Assembly (NCBI RefSeq): GCF_001437205.1
Contig: NZ_JQAZ01000002.1
Span: forward strand, 310,001-374,000
DNA from: Lactobacillus selangorensis
Lineage (GTDB): Bacteria; Bacillota; Bacilli; Lactobacillales; Lactobacillaceae
Direction: 5' to 3'
DNA: 64,000 nucleotides
Both the position numbers and the translations under genes were made by a program. Of the stretch, positions 47,035 to 55,333 are shown in pieces (the first letter of the stretch is position 1; each line of letters starts with the position of its first letter). Under the pieces are notes generated by a model that did not search any database, was not told where the DNA came from, and was given only the letters and a program-made list of their open reading frames with translations.

Positions 47035-47679
47035 ATGAATATTTTGATTTTAGGTGCAACCGGACAAATTGCCCATTACTTGATTACTGACCTGTTGAAC
47101 CATTCAGATGCAGATCTAACCCTTTTTGGCCATCATACTTCTAGTCGTCTTACTTTAAGTAACCCCAATCGTGAAAAAGCGATTGATGGAGATATTGAGA
47201 ATGCAAATGATCTTAAACAGGCCATGAAAGATCAAAACATCGTTATTCTGGATAACGCAATGCCGAATTTACTGGAAGATACTTATCAGGCCATGAAAAA
47301 AGCAGGCGTTACCCGTTTAATTGTTACCGGCACAATCGGACTCTACGATGAGGTCGGCGGAAAATTCGGCGAATGGGGCAAATCGATGTCTGGTGCTTTT
47401 AAAGACAGTGAACAATACCAACAGATCATCCAGCAGATCATAGACGACCCAGAAATCGATTTTACTTACGTCCGCATGACCATGCTTTATAATAACGATC
47501 AAAAAACAGACTATAAACTGGTCCCCTTTGGTGAAAAAGTCACAGGTGCCCAAGTATCCCGACAGGCTGTTGCTCATTTCATCACCGATATGGTCAATGA
47601 TCCAACTCTCGAGAATAATGCCAACATTGCCATTATCGAACCTGGATCAGAGGACATGACAAAACCATCGTTCTATTAA
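47035..47679 (+). CDS. NAD(P)H-binding NmrA/YwnB-like atypical SDR
   Basis: A 214-residue Rossmann protein starting MNILILGATGQIAHYLITDLL. It resembles the 39394-40032 product (both end EPG(S/T)E..KPSFY) and shares the Q-I and LLYN-type segments. Likely an NAD(P)H-dependent quinone/carbonyl reductase or redox sensor. It is co-transcribed with the aldo/keto reductase 20 bases downstream. Confidence 0.85.
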   Translation: MNILILGATGQIAHYLITDLLNHSDADLTLFGHHTSSRLTLSNPNREKAIDGDIENANDLKQAMKDQNIVILDNAMPNLLEDTYQAMKKAGVTRLIVTGTIGLYDEVGGKFGEWGKSMSGAFKDSEQYQQIIQQIIDDPEIDFTYVRMTMLYNNDQKTDYKLVPFGEKVTGAQVSRQAVAHFITDMVNDPTLENNANIAIIEPGSEDMTKPSFY

Positions 47680-47699
47680 AATTGAAAGGAAGAATAAAG

Positions 47700-48557
47700 A
47701 TGTTTGAACATGCAATCCAATTAAATGACGGCAATTCAATTCCGGCAATCGGTTTTGGAGCAATGATCGAACCCAAGGACACCTATCAAGCCGTTTTAGA
47801 CGCTTTGAAAAATGGTTATCGTCATATTGATACGGCTGCCAGCTATTTTAATGAAAAGGAAGTTGGTCAAGCAATCAAAGACAGTGGGATTCCTCGTGAA
47901 GAACTATTTGTGACCAGCAAATTATGGATTCAAGACTATGGTTATGAAGCAGCTCAAAAAGGACTAGACACTTCCTTAAAAAATCTGGGCTTAGATTACC
48001 TCGATCTTTATCTTCTTCATCAACCCTATGATGATGTCATCGGTGCATGGAGAGGTTTAGAAAAAGCTCAAAAAGACGGTAAAGTTCGTTCGATCGGTGT
48101 CTCCAACATGAATCCTAATCTTTGGAAGAAGTTCATTCCACAATTTTCAGAAACACCAGCTGTTAATCAGGTTGAATTCAATCCGCTTTTCCAGCAAAAA
48201 GAACTGCGCAAACTCATGGACCAAGATAAGGTCCGTCTAGAAGCCTGGTATCCATTAGGCCATGGCAATCAAGAATTGCTGACAAATCCTAAATTGGAAA
48301 CGATCGCCAAGAAATACGGCAAAAATGTTGGACAGGTCATTATCCGATTTGAATATCAAGATGGTGTCATTACCTTGCCAAAATCAAGCCATCCTGAACG
48401 AATCAAAACCAATTTGAACGTATTTGATTTTCAATTAACTCCGGATGAAATGAAAACAATTGAAGCATTGGATACAGGTAAGGGAACCTTCGATCCCGAA
48501 TCTGCTAGTTCAGAAAAATATTTGCGTGAACATTTAGATGTTCATCAAAATGGCTAA
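47700..48557 (+). CDS. Aldo/keto reductase
   Basis: A 285-residue AKR: IGFGAMIEPKDTYQAV, IDTAASYFNE, TSKLW, YLLHQPYDDV, NQVEFNPLF. Paralogue of 43182-44054. ATG 47700 has AAAGGAAG upstream. Second gene of a two-gene operon behind the MerR-type promoter at 46973. Confidence 0.9.
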   Translation: MFEHAIQLNDGNSIPAIGFGAMIEPKDTYQAVLDALKNGYRHIDTAASYFNEKEVGQAIKDSGIPREELFVTSKLWIQDYGYEAAQKGLDTSLKNLGLDYLDLYLLHQPYDDVIGAWRGLEKAQKDGKVRSIGVSNMNPNLWKKFIPQFSETPAVNQVEFNPLFQQKELRKLMDQDKVRLEAWYPLGHGNQELLTNPKLETIAKKYGKNVGQVIIRFEYQDGVITLPKSSHPERIKTNLNVFDFQLTPDEMKTIEALDTGKGTFDPESASSEKYLREHLDVHQNG

Positions 48558-48560
48558 AAT

Positions 48561-48600
48561 AAATAAGCGCCATCCTTTTTGAAGGATGACGCTTATTTTT
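48561..48600. terminator. Bidirectional terminator
   Basis: AAATAAGCGcCATCC / GGATGaCGCTTATTT stem with TTTTTGAA loop, between converging genes. Confidence 0.9.
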
Positions 48601-49624
48601 ATTGAAACAACCGCTGCAAGCCATTATAAGCTTGATTGGCAACAGAGGTCATATCATGATTGCCGCCGCGATCCAATTCATAGCTCAAATTTTCAGCCGT
48701 AAATTGCGGATACTGACGCATCTGCTTGATCTGCGGAGCAATTTCGCCTTGGGTGCCATCAGCACCACCGACAGAAGCATCGATTTGAAAATCGTTCGCC
48801 CTAAAATGATTTTTCGTCACTGCATCAGCTAATTTTTGGGCCGTCTTTTTAGGGACACTCCCGCCGCCCATAGGTTCAACCGTCCAGCTTCCGCCAGACA
48901 TCGGCATAAAGTACTTGAATAAATCCAAATCATTTTCAAAAACATACCAAGTTGTAACAGCACCCATTGAAAAACCGCCAAACGCACGATGATCTCGTGA
49001 CTTTTCTAAGCCCTGACGCGTGGTGTTTTTTGCATAAGTCCGATATTTTCCTTCAACTGCTGGCATCAAATCATTGGGCAGTTCATTTTTGGCAAATGCC
49101 AAGTTTAGCGGTGCATCTTGGGTATAGTCGCTTTTAACAAAACTGCGATCTGGATAGTAAGTTGGCGTTACAACGATCACGGGTTTCATCTTTTTAGCTG
49201 CAATTTCATGATCTAATAGCCGCTTAAAACCAGATTTTTGTTCAGTTCCAGTGTCTCCCAAAAAACTATTGACACTTTGGGTCGACCCATGCAACAGATA
49301 AAGGATGTCATATTGTTTCGTTGTATTCGCCGAATATCCGGCTGGTAAATAAACCAATGCCTGCTTTTGATATTCAACCCCTTTATAAGGGATTGAATAG
49401 GAAATGCGTTCAACACGACCCTGCTGGTCTTTTGGAGCCATATTTCGATAATTGCTTGGCATTTTGACATATTCGCCCTGATTTGTTTGAGAATTCATGC
49501 TTTCTGAAACCTCCGTTCTGGAAGGCTGATAAAACTGATCCTTTAACAAAAAGTGCCAGCCAATGATCAGTAGCAGACTCACACTAATGATGATCGCAGC
49601 CACAATTCGAAATTGCCTTTTCAT
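48599..49624 (-). CDS. Membrane-anchored or exported esterase (Fes/EstD family)
   Basis: A 341-residue protein. The N-terminal helix (IVAAIIISVSLLLIIGWHFLL) is a signal or anchor. The alpha/beta-hydrolase domain has LLHGSTQSVNSF, the nucleophile elbow FGGFSMGAVTTW and a C-terminal GGNHDM His, as in enterochelin-esterase-like/S-formylglutathione-hydrolase-like esterases and xylanase-associated esterases. ATG 49624 preferred over TTG 49642. It probably acts outside the cell, downstream of the small membrane protein gene at 49666. Confidence 0.8.
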   Translation of the reverse strand: MKRQFRIVAAIIISVSLLLIIGWHFLLKDQFYQPSRTEVSESMNSQTNQGEYVKMPSNYRNMAPKDQQGRVERISYSIPYKGVEYQKQALVYLPAGYSANTTKQYDILYLLHGSTQSVNSFLGDTGTEQKSGFKRLLDHEIAAKKMKPVIVVTPTYYPDRSFVKSDYTQDAPLNLAFAKNELPNDLMPAVEGKYRTYAKNTTRQGLEKSRDHRAFGGFSMGAVTTWYVFENDLDLFKYFMPMSGGSWTVEPMGGGSVPKKTAQKLADAVTKNHFRANDFQIDASVGGADGTQGEIAPQIKQMRQYPQFTAENLSYELDRGGNHDMTSVANQAYNGLQRLFQ

Positions 49625-49665
49625 TTTGTCCGATCCTTCCAAAAATATTCAAGTTAATATCTTTT

Positions 49666-49941
49666 TTATGAAACTATTTCCCGTTCAAAAAATGCTGATG
49701 TTCTGGCCTTTTCCTGAACCCTATTTTTTGCGTCCAAATTTAACTCGATGAAACCACTCGCGGTGATCGCCGCAATTTTAGCTTGCAGATCCCGATGCAT
49801 TTTCACAATTTCCTTGATCTTTGCTGAAAGACTTGAGAGCGCAATAATTCCGATCATAATGATGACAAAAAGCAGCGTCAGCAGCAGTAGGACAGCATCT
49901 AAGATCAAATCTGGAAAGATGAATAACCACAATAAACTCAT
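49666..49941 (-). CDS. Small membrane protein with cytoplasmic coil
   Basis: A 91-residue protein: hydrophobic residues 3-36 (LWLFIFPDLILDAVLL, then VIIMIGIIALS) forming one or two helices, then a charged, probably helical tail (KIKEIVKMHRDLQAKIAAI). Family not recognised. It is the first gene behind the LysR-type promoter at 49983 and is followed 41 bases later by the esterase. Confidence 0.55.
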   Translation of the reverse strand: MSLLWLFIFPDLILDAVLLLLTLLFVIIMIGIIALSSLSAKIKEIVKMHRDLQAKIAAITASGFIELNLDAKNRVQEKARTSAFFEREIVS

Positions 49942-49982
49942 TTTTTTACCCCGTCCCTTTTTCGTTTGTATTCAATGGTTAC

Positions 49983-50049
49983 ATCCTACTTCCTGAAAGC
50001 AACGATGAAAATTACCAAATGAGCATTGTAGCATACGTGAAAAGTATAC
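49983..50049 (-). promoter_or_regulatory. LysR-type promoter of the 49941 operon
   Basis: Minus strand: TTTTCA (50011-50006), 17-bp spacer, TAGGAT (49988-49983); upstream GTATAC-N7-GTATGC boxes (50029-50049). The element GTAATTTTCA is shared with 45011-45020 and 35804-35813. Confidence 0.75.
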
Positions 50050-50063
50050 CTATTCCTGATTCC

Positions 50064-51533
50064 CTATGCGGCGACTTTTTGTGCCTTGTAATAACTCCAA
50101 ATGTTTAGTAAGCCAGCTACAACAAGGATCAATAATGAAACCAGCATGATATTGTGCAGGCCATTATGCAAAATGACACGCATTTGTGGAATTAAATTTT
50201 TTGGCAATAAATGGATACTGGCGGCATCACTCAAATTGTTCATCATTTTCAAAGTAATGCGACCATGCGAATTACGAACACCTTTAAATAAAGCTTGATT
50301 TAAAATGATCCCTAAAATCGAGGCCATGAATGTTTGGCTGAGCATCCGAATCAAAAAACTGAATGAAGTTGCAACTGGAACATCCTCTTGAGCGGCATCC
50401 TGCTGAACTTTGATCTGCAAAACATTGAAACACATCCCATTGCCGATTCCTTCAAAAGCACCAGCAACCAGTAACAGCCAGAAAGGTGCTTGAACACCGG
50501 CAATTGTCATGACTGCAAAGGCAATGATAAAGGCAACGATCCCCATGGCAACCACACTTTGTGGCTTAAAACGCATTCTTAAAGGCGCAACTGATTCAGC
50601 GCCCATAAAATTTGTCAATGAGCCAGGAATTTGAGTGGCACCCCCAATGATCGCCGATGTTCCTAACAATCCTTGGGCCCACATCGGAATATAAATGTTA
50701 AACCCGACAAAAGCACCCCAAATCAAGGCAAATAAGATAAAATCAGTCATCAATGGATGATTTTTGAATAAACGACTCGGAATGATCGGATCAGTCGCCC
50801 GTCCTTCAACAATAAACATTGCACCTAGTAATCCCGCCGATACGATCAATAATAAAATGACGTAAAGTGTTGAAATCGTTCCGATCATTTCGATCGCCAT
50901 CAACAGGCAAACTAAGCCGGCTGTCATCAATGTTGCCCCTAGGTAATCGACAGGACTGCCTTTTTTGGTTGATTTTGGAATTTTGAAAAAAATCTGGACC
51001 AGAATAATGGATAACAACCCTAATGGCACATTAAGGTAGAAGACCCAGTGCCAGCTGAATGTATCAACGATCCACCCACCCACTAATGGGCCGATGATCG
51101 TAGCAGTACTGTAACTTGCGGTTGCAAAACCAAGCATTTGTGTTCGTTTGTGTGGATCTTTGTACATCTTGGCATAAATAATATAGGGAAGCGAAATCAT
51201 TCCGCCATCTCCAATTCCCATGATTGTCCGCGCAACGATCAAAAAATAAATGTTGGGTGACATTCCTTCTAAAAAGGCTCCGAGTACAAATAGGCTGGTT
51301 GCGAACTGATAAGCATGTTTATTACCAACGTGTTCACCTAATTTACTCCATAATGGCGTCGATACAGCTGTTCCTAACAAAAATACGGCCACAATCCAGC
51401 CCATCAATTGAATCCCATGCAGATCGCTGATAATGGCTGGTAAAGCCGTATTGATAATGGTACTATCTAAGCCACCCATGGCATTTGATAATAGCAATGC
51501 ACAGGTGACGATCAAAATACTTCTTTTTGACAC
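50064..51533 (-). CDS. MFS multidrug efflux transporter, DHA2 (14-helix) family
   Basis: A 489-residue membrane protein with about 14 helices. The N-terminal GGLDSTIINTALPAI is the DHA2 motif D1, WSKLGEHVGNKHAYQ the loop 2-3 motif, and GPLVGGWIVDTFSWHWVFYLNVPLG the antiporter motif C region (positions about 135-160). It likely exports drugs or toxic organics by proton antiport. GTG 51533 has AGGAG 8 bases upstream. It has a MerR-type promoter (51650) overlapped by a LysR-like palindrome. Confidence 0.85.
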   Translation of the reverse strand: MSKRSILIVTCALLLSNAMGGLDSTIINTALPAIISDLHGIQLMGWIVAVFLLGTAVSTPLWSKLGEHVGNKHAYQFATSLFVLGAFLEGMSPNIYFLIVARTIMGIGDGGMISLPYIIYAKMYKDPHKRTQMLGFATASYSTATIIGPLVGGWIVDTFSWHWVFYLNVPLGLLSIILVQIFFKIPKSTKKGSPVDYLGATLMTAGLVCLLMAIEMIGTISTLYVILLLIVSAGLLGAMFIVEGRATDPIIPSRLFKNHPLMTDFILFALIWGAFVGFNIYIPMWAQGLLGTSAIIGGATQIPGSLTNFMGAESVAPLRMRFKPQSVVAMGIVAFIIAFAVMTIAGVQAPFWLLLVAGAFEGIGNGMCFNVLQIKVQQDAAQEDVPVATSFSFLIRMLSQTFMASILGIILNQALFKGVRNSHGRITLKMMNNLSDAASIHLLPKNLIPQMRVILHNGLHNIMLVSLLILVVAGLLNIWSYYKAQKVAA

Positions 51534-51631
51534 TTTTCATTCTCCTTTTCTCCTTTTCTTATTCCGAATCCTTACAATGACTCCATTATGAGAACTATCG
51601 GCCCATTTTAAAATTGCGTATTATGTATATT

Positions 51632-51680
51632 AGTATGCAACGGTTGTATACTATACACCTTGAAGTTTGCTTCATAGCAA
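51632..51680 (-). promoter_or_regulatory. MerR-type promoter with overlapping LysR-like palindrome
   Basis: Minus strand: TTGCTA (51680-51675), 19-bp spacer with TGAAG-N4-CTTCA, TATAGT (51655-51650). The -10 overlaps the inverted repeat AGTAT-N11-ATACT (51632-51652), with inner CAAC/GTTG, which resembles the island's LysR boxes. Confidence 0.75.
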
Positions 51681-51816
51681 AGCAAGCATGTCAAGAAAAT
51701 ATTTTGAAGCGGATAGTTTACAATTAGCCAATTTGGTACGAAGGTCCGTAATTTTTAACTAATAAAGGGTATATAATACCAACAAACGCCTATCTATCAA
51801 CCTTTACCAGAAAAAC

Positions 51817-51840
51817 CGCATCACTTATGATACGGCATGC
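51817..51840. other. rlmH 3'-end attachment site (att candidate, right)
   Basis: The last codons and stop of rlmH. On the minus strand CCGTATCATAAGTGATGCGG, very like the SCC attB of staphylococci. A direct near-copy lies at 32474-32497. Confidence 0.65.
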
Positions 51841-52300
51841 CATTGATAATCGTAAAGGCGCGATAGATCTGTTCGGTCAAGACAAGTCGCATCAATTGGT
51901 GTGGCATGGTCAGCTTGCCGAATGAGAGCTGGTCGTTGGCTCGCTTGAGGACGGCTTCTGAGAGGCCCAGCGAGCCGCCGATGACGAAGGTGATGTCAGA
52001 GTGCCCATAAGTGGCGAGCTGGTCGATTTCGTGGGCGAGTTCCTCAGAGGAACGCTCCTTGCCCAGGATGGCGAGTGCGATTACGTACTCCTTATCCTTG
52101 ATTTTGGCTAGGATACGTTCGCCCTCTTTGTCTTTGACATGCGTCATTTGGGCGTCACTAAGCGATTCAGGTGCTTTTTCGTCCGGCACCTCGATGATTT
52201 GGAATTTGCAGAACTTGTCGAGCCGTTTGGCGTATTCGGCAATTCCCTGTTTAAAATATTTTTCCTTCAATTTGCCGACACCGATAATTTTGATATTCAC
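51821..52300 (-). CDS. rlmH: 23S rRNA pseudouridine-1915 N3-methyltransferase RlmH
   Basis: A 159-residue SPOUT methyltransferase of standard length: [20 protein letters not shown] at the N terminus, [13 protein letters not shown] (SAM-binding knot) and the C-terminal [19 protein letters not shown]. It methylates the 23S rRNA of the assembled 70S ribosome. GTG 52300 has GGAGGAG 8 bases upstream. Its 3' end is the known target of SCC-type elements; here the reading frame is intact. Confidence 0.95.
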   Translation of the reverse strand: MNIKIIGVGKLKEKYFKQGIAEYAKRLDKFCKFQIIEVPDEKAPESLSDAQMTHVKDKEGERILAKIKDKEYVIALAILGKERSSEELAHEIDQLATYGHSDITFVIGGSLGLSEAVLKRANDQLSFGKLTMPHQLMRLVLTEQIYRAFTIINGMPYHK

Positions 52301-52354
52301 TGCTGTTTCTCCTCCACGTTTTTAACTGTCTCCATTTTACCAAACTGGCCTGAT

Positions 52355-52702
52355 TTATCCACAGGTGAATAAACGAACTACATTCGGTGGTGGTTCGTTT
52401 TTTTCATGCCACTAGATAGCGAAGTCCTAAAATTTATCAAAACGCCATTTTCAGGTGCTGAAAATCGGCTGTCAAACGTTCGTAAAAAAGGTTGAGAACC
52501 CTATTCATAGATACCTTTCAGCCTATTTTACCAAGTGCGCATTTAGACTGGCTTTTTCATTATTCATTTGGATGTATATTTATGCAATCCCCGTTTTTAG
52601 CAGAGTTATGCACATTATCCACAGGGTTATCCACAGGTTCTTAACTTTAATTGTGGCTGGAATCCACAGCTTGACAAATCAATTTCTTAACGTTTATCCA
52701 CA
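52355..52702 (+). promoter_or_regulatory. DnaA-box cluster between rlmH and the NmrA gene
   Basis: Perfect TTATCCACA at 52355-52363, 52615-52623, 52627-52635 and 52694-52702, and TTATGCACA (fits TTATNCACA) at 52606-52614. All have the same orientation, three are contiguous or nearly so. The 450-base gap upstream of rlmH holds no gene, only these boxes and a plus-strand hairpin with T run (52372-52403). Confidence 0.8.
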
Positions 52703-52729
52703 GGATTGCAATCAACCTTCAGTTTTTTC

Positions 52730-52760
52730 TTGCCTTGAAGTCCACTCGAGGGTTTATGAT
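52730..52760 (+). promoter_or_regulatory. MerR-type promoter of the 52795 operon
   Basis: TTGCCT (52730-52735), 19-bp spacer with GAAGTCCACTC, TATGAT (52755-52760). Same architecture as the island sites although outside the att-bounded region. Confidence 0.85.
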
Positions 52761-52794
52761 AGTGTCAGCAATTTCAATTAGGGAGGGTTTTTGA

Positions 52795-53397
52795 ATGCAA
52801 AAAGTACTGATTCTTGGTGCAACGGGGACTGTCGGTAGCGCCGTTCGCCAGACCTTATTAACGGAAACAGATGACCAGCTGACTTTATTTGCCCGCCATC
52901 CAAATGGTTTACAAACCAATCCGGCTCGTGAACAGGTCATCGCTGGCGATGTCATGAGCGAATCCGACTTACGCACTGCTATTAGAGGTCAAGAAGTTGT
53001 TTTTGCGGCTTTAAGCGGCAATCTAGGTACGATGGCCCAGCAAATCGTCTCCGCAATGGACGCCGAAAATGTCACACGATTGATTTTCATTACCTCAATG
53101 GGAATCTATAATGAAATTCCAGCCGCAATCGGTGCGGATGGCAATCTCAAATTCAATCCAGCATTGAAACCGTATCGCCAAGCCGCTGATGTCATCGAAG
53201 CATCCGATTTGAACTACACTTTGATTCGGCCTGGCTGGTTTGACAATGGCAATCCAAGCTACGAAATCACCCACAAAGGCGAACCGTTCGGCGGTCACAA
53301 TGTGGCTGTGAAAAGTATCGCCGATCTGGTCAGACGCCTGTCGGCAGATTCTTCATTGGGCAGTCGGGATAGTCTGGGCATCGATCGTCCACAGTAA
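52795..53397 (+). CDS. NAD(P)H-binding NmrA/YwnB-like atypical SDR
   Basis: A 200-residue Rossmann protein: VLILGATGTVGSAVRQTLL, VVFAALSGNLG, LIFITSMGIYNEIP, SDLNYTLIRPGWF. Third paralogue of this group in the window. ATG 52795 with AGGGAGG upstream. It is co-transcribed with the MerR gene that follows 12 bases later. Likely NAD(P)H-dependent carbonyl/quinone reduction or redox sensing. Confidence 0.85.
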   Translation: MQKVLILGATGTVGSAVRQTLLTETDDQLTLFARHPNGLQTNPAREQVIAGDVMSESDLRTAIRGQEVVFAALSGNLGTMAQQIVSAMDAENVTRLIFITSMGIYNEIPAAIGADGNLKFNPALKPYRQAADVIEASDLNYTLIRPGWFDNGNPSYEITHKGEPFGGHNVAVKSIADLVRRLSADSSLGSRDSLGIDRPQ

Positions 53398-53409
53398 AGG
53401 AGTTTTATC

Positions 53410-53796
53410 ATGAATATTCAAGCAGTTAGTAAGAAATACGGCGTTTCCAGCGACACTTTGCGGTATTGGGAACGGGTCGGCGTCATTCCGCCGGTCACTC
53501 GCAATGCAAGCGGCTATCGTGATTACACGCCGGAAGATGAAAATTGGGTCCATTTTACCCAGTGCATGCGCAACGCTGGTGTTTCGATCGACATCCTGAT
53601 CGAATATACGACGCTGATGATGGAAGGCAAACAGACGATTGCTGCCCGCCAATCCCTTTTGGAGGAGCAGCGTGACAAGCTGCAGGATCAGATTGATAAG
53701 TTAGCGGCGGCTCGCGATCGGCTCAATGGAAAACTGGACGGCTATGCCGAACGGATGGCCAATCTCGATGAATCGAAATATCGCAAAACGAAATAG
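53410..53796 (+). CDS. MerR-family regulator (AdhR-like)
   Basis: A 128-residue regulator: AVSKKYGVSSDTLRYWERVGVIPPV (split at the turn), SGYRDYTPEDENWVHF and a long coiled coil LLEEQRDKLQDQIDKLAAARDRL-type region. ATG 53410 follows AAAGGAG. As the second gene behind the MerR-type promoter at 52730 it probably activates its own transcription. Confidence 0.9.
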   Translation: MNIQAVSKKYGVSSDTLRYWERVGVIPPVTRNASGYRDYTPEDENWVHFTQCMRNAGVSIDILIEYTTLMMEGKQTIAARQSLLEEQRDKLQDQIDKLAAARDRLNGKLDGYAERMANLDESKYRKTK

Positions 53797-53801
53797 ATTT
53801 T

Positions 53802-53837
53802 AAAATCCGCACTGAAAACCATTCATGCGGATTTTTT
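53802..53837 (+). terminator. Terminator after MerR gene
   Basis: AAAATCCGCA / TGCGGATTTTTT stem. Confidence 0.9.
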
Positions 53838-53923
53838 CTGAAAAGATGAGTTATCATTTGTGCATTATTGACAAACCACTTACAATTAGTGAATAGCATC
53901 TTTTTAAGAAAGCGGGCGGATTT

Positions 53924-55204
53924 ATGCAGAAGCAACACCATTTTCACATTTCAATGGGCTGGCAGATTCTGATCGGTCTGACTTTGGGAATTATTTCTGG
54001 GGTCGTTTTCTACCAGAACAAAGCGGCAATTACCGTCATGTCGAATCTCGGCTCGATGTTCATCGGTCTGATTCAGATGATCGTCCTACCGATTATCGTA
54101 TCCTGCTTGATCGTCGGAATCGCCAATATGGGCGACCTAAAAAAACTCGGTCGGGTCGGCGGCAAAACAATCATTTACTTCGAAGTGATGACGACAATCG
54201 CTTTGGCATTAGGTTTGCTAGTCGGCAACGTCTTCCATCCTGGGACCTCGATCGACATCAACAAGCTGCATGCGGCCAATATCAGCCAGTACGTCACAGC
54301 GTCGAAAAGTGCGGCTTCTAGCGGTGTCTGGGGCTTTCTGGAAAGTATCATCCCTACGAATATTTTCAAAGCGCTTGGTGACGGCAATATGCTAGCCGTA
54401 ATTTTCTTCAGTATTTTATTCGGGATTGGGACAGCAGCCATCGGCGAACGAGGCAAAATCATCCTCAACTTCTTCCAGGCCATTTCGGAAGTGATGTTTA
54501 AAATTACCAACTGGATCATGAAGCTGGCTCCAATCGGTGTCTTTGGGCTGATTGGCAATACCATCGCTCAGATGGGGATTAGATCCTTGCTGCCGCTTGG
54601 TTATTTCATCTTATTAGCTTATGCAACGATGGCCGTTTTTGTGGCGGTCTTTATGTCGCTGGCGGCGCATCTGTTCCATATCAACTTCAAAGAATTATTG
54701 CGGGTCATCAAAGATGAAGCTATTTTGGCCTTTACGACGTCAAGCTCTGAGGTCACCTTGCCCCGCATGATGAACAAGATGGAAGATTACGGCGTCGATC
54801 GCAGTATCGTCTCCCTAGTCATTCCAACTGGCTATTCGTTCAACCTCGATGGCGGCGCAATTTATCAGTCAATGGCCGTTCTTTTCTTAGCCCAGGCTTA
54901 TCACATCAATATGAGTCTCTGGCAGCAAATCACCATCTTAGTCGTCCTGATGATTACAACGAAAGGGACTGCCGGCGTTCCGAGTGCCAATTTCGTCGTT
55001 CTGTTGGCAACGCTGCCCGCCGTCGGAATCCCGGCCTCTGGTTTAGCCTTTATTGCCGGAATCGATCGCCTCGTCGATATGGGCCGGACCTGTGTCAACG
55101 TCATCGGCAATTCACTGGCAACAGCAATCATCGGCCGTTCCGAACATGAATTTGATGACCAGAAACGACAGCAATATGTGGCTGAACATTTGGATAAAAA
55201 TTAG
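53924..55204 (+). CDS. Dicarboxylate/amino acid:cation symporter (DAACS)
   Basis: A 426-residue membrane protein of the GltP/DctA family. It has the serine-rich re-entrant loop region AFTTSSSEVTLPRMM, the PTGYSFNLDGGAIYQSM motif (helix 7) and KGTAGVPSANFVVLLATL (HP2 tip). It imports glutamate, aspartate or C4-dicarboxylates with H+ or Na+. It is monocistronic, with a terminator right after the stop. Confidence 0.9.
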   Translation: MQKQHHFHISMGWQILIGLTLGIISGVVFYQNKAAITVMSNLGSMFIGLIQMIVLPIIVSCLIVGIANMGDLKKLGRVGGKTIIYFEVMTTIALALGLLVGNVFHPGTSIDINKLHAANISQYVTASKSAASSGVWGFLESIIPTNIFKALGDGNMLAVIFFSILFGIGTAAIGERGKIILNFFQAISEVMFKITNWIMKLAPIGVFGLIGNTIAQMGIRSLLPLGYFILLAYATMAVFVAVFMSLAAHLFHINFKELLRVIKDEAILAFTTSSSEVTLPRMMNKMEDYGVDRSIVSLVIPTGYSFNLDGGAIYQSMAVLFLAQAYHINMSLWQQITILVVLMITTKGTAGVPSANFVVLLATLPAVGIPASGLAFIAGIDRLVDMGRTCVNVIGNSLATAIIGRSEHEFDDQKRQQYVAEHLDKN

Positions 55205-55228
55205 AAAGAGGTTGTGGCCTCTTTTTTT
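55205..55228 (+). terminator. Terminator after symporter
   Basis: AAAGAGG-TTGTGG-CCTCTTT followed by T residues. Confidence 0.85.
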
Positions 55229-55333
55229 TAACCGCATTTTGATCACAATTTGTTTTTTGTACGTCAAAACCAGCTCAATTGGCCGAAATCCGCTACAATA
55301 AGAAGAGAACTTTTTCAGAAAGCAGGTTAAAAC

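Noticed and set aside
52355-52702. The chromosomal oriC
   Set aside because: No dnaA, dnaN or rpmH in the window and no clear AT-rich unwinding element; called a DnaA-box cluster only.
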